NCBI GenBank assembly: GCA_958447915.1
Contig: CAUDCB010000152.1
Location: forward strand, 1 to 5,015
Length of the DNA: 5,015 bases
Reading direction: 5' to 3'
DNA from: an uncultured Collinsella sp.
GTDB lineage: Bacteria > Actinomycetota > Coriobacteriia > Coriobacteriales > Coriobacteriaceae
Part shown: positions 4,327 to 5,015 of the stretch, piece by piece
Layout of the letters: each line of letters begins with the position of its first letter
How positions within the stretch are numbered: the stretch's first letter is position 1
Notes under the pieces: generated by a model
What the model was told of the DNA's origin: nothing
The model's input: only the letters and a program-made list of their open reading frames with translations
Databases searched by the model: none
Made by a program: the position numbers and the translations under genes

Positions 4327-5015
4327 TTAGCTAATTCCCACAAACATGCAGCCTGAGGTCGCCCCGCGTAGGCGGGCGGCGGGCTTGCGGCCGGCTTGCG
4401 CGGCCTCGACGGCGCGACGGACGCGAGCGACGGCGCGGCCAATCTCATCGGCCTCGAGCAAGGTTCCGTCGACCATGAGACGACGCACGCCGGCATCGAG
4501 CAGCTGAGGAACCTGCGGCGTGAGGTCGATGGGGTAGGCATCGTACAGGCGAGAGCGGCCGTGGATGTCGGTGCGGACGGGCATGACCTTGCCGTCGATA
4601 TTCTTGAGCGAGAGCTTGCGGGCACGCAGGCGGCAGTTGGCACAATCGTGGATGCAGCCGTTGGCCACCTGCAGGATGCAGTGCTCGCTTGTCATGACGC
4701 GCGGGCGGCCAAAGACGGTGATGCCCAGAGCCGCGGGTGCGGCGGCGCCGAGCGAGACGATCTCGTCGAGCGTGATCTCGGGGGAGAGCCAAAACGCACC
4801 GGCGCCGCGCTCGGCAAGTGCCTCCATACAGGGCGTGTTGTGCACGGGCAGACAAGAGCGAATCTCGGCCGTGGCGCCAACCTGGGCGGCCAGGGCAAGC
4901 TCAGAGATGTTGCCAATAGCGACCGTGGCGCCGGCAACAACCCACGGGTCGACGCGTACGTGGTCGACGGCGCGACAGACCTCGTCGAGTACGGGCACGA
5001 TACCCTGATCAAATG
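4327..5015 (-). CDS. Peptidase U32-family protein, C-terminal part (5' end outside window)
   Basis: The frame is open from the right window edge to TAA 4327-4329, giving 229 whole codons. A GTG at 4996-4998 is an internal valine: the frame continues upstream as F-D-Q-G-I without a stop. U32 landmarks are GAGAFWLSPE-x-TLDE (about 4764-4804) and GRPRVMTSEHCILQ (4669-4710). A cysteine group follows, C-x7-C-x3-C-x2-C (codons from 4678-4680 to 4633-4635), probably an iron-sulphur ligand set as in the known U32 members RlhA and UbiU/UbiV. After it comes LKNIDGKVMPVRTD and a region GRSRLYDAYPIDL, both common in U32 proteins. Despite the peptidase name, characterised bacterial members act in hydroxylation of rRNA, tRNA or ubiquinone precursors. 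The pairing with an RNA-modifying RluA enzyme would fit an RNA role, but that is an inference. The tail after about 4420 is alanine- and arginine-rich and ends CMFVGIS. Confidence 0.85.
   Translation of the reverse strand, partial: FDQGIVPVLDEVCRAVDHVRVDPWVVAGATVAIGNISELALAAQVGATAEIRSCLPVHNTPCMEALAERGAGAFWLSPEITLDEIVSLGAAAPAALGITVFGRPRVMTSEHCILQVANGCIHDCANCRLRARKLSLKNIDGKVMPVRTDIHGRSRLYDAYPIDLTPQVPQLLDAGVRRLMVDGTLLEADEIGRAVARVRRAVEAAQAGRKPAARLRGATSGCMFVGIS

Overview
The window looks like chromosomal DNA from a GC-rich anaerobic actinobacterium of the Coriobacteriia, most likely Collinsella or a relative. This is an inference from codon use, from the style of the ROK, Gfo/Idh/MocA, DeoR and U32 proteins, and from the family of mobile-element debris. 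No marker gene is present to prove it. There are five protein genes, two of them cut by the window edges, and two gene fragments. About half of the interest lies in the non-coding stretches.

Left part (1-1240). The 3' end of a ROK-family sugar kinase gene runs rightwards into a strong bidirectional hairpin terminator (438-487). Facing it on the minus strand is the 3' piece of a DegV-like fatty-acid-binding protein gene (about 522-750). It is joined directly to the first 16 codons of an IS200/IS605-type Y1 transposase (752-799). Behind that transposase start lie an 18-bp hairpin burying the ribosome binding site (807-857), a small end-type hairpin (884-902) and a minus-strand terminator (947-982). 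I read this as an insertion that later suffered a deletion. Next come about 150 bases of REP-like debris: two 33-bp-spaced hairpin repeats (1004-1065) and a 27-bp tandem repeat (1087-1150).

Middle part (1241-3328). A promoter region full of TTTGTGCGTA-like repeats in both orientations leads to a two-gene unit. The first gene encodes a Gfo/Idh/MocA NAD(P)-dependent oxidoreductase (1424-2503). Three bases later comes a DeoR-family repressor (2507-3253), then a terminator. The likely logic is a small autoregulated sugar-derivative module in which the repressor controls its own operon through the upstream repeats.

Intergenic array (3346-3562). Between two converging transcription units lies the most unusual object here. 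It has six copies of a 15-base repeat (consensus TCTCAATCTGTAACA) in strictly alternating orientation, starting every 40, 41, 40, 40 and 40 bases. They can be read as three long hairpins with 25-base loops separated by 26- and 25-base linkers. The three loops differ but seem related. I do not recognise this as a described family.

Right part (3613-5015, minus strand). An RluA-family pseudouridine synthase gene (3652-4311) lies 15 bases downstream of the 3' part of a peptidase-U32-family gene (4327 to the window edge). The two probably form one operon that ends in the hairpin at 3613-3653.
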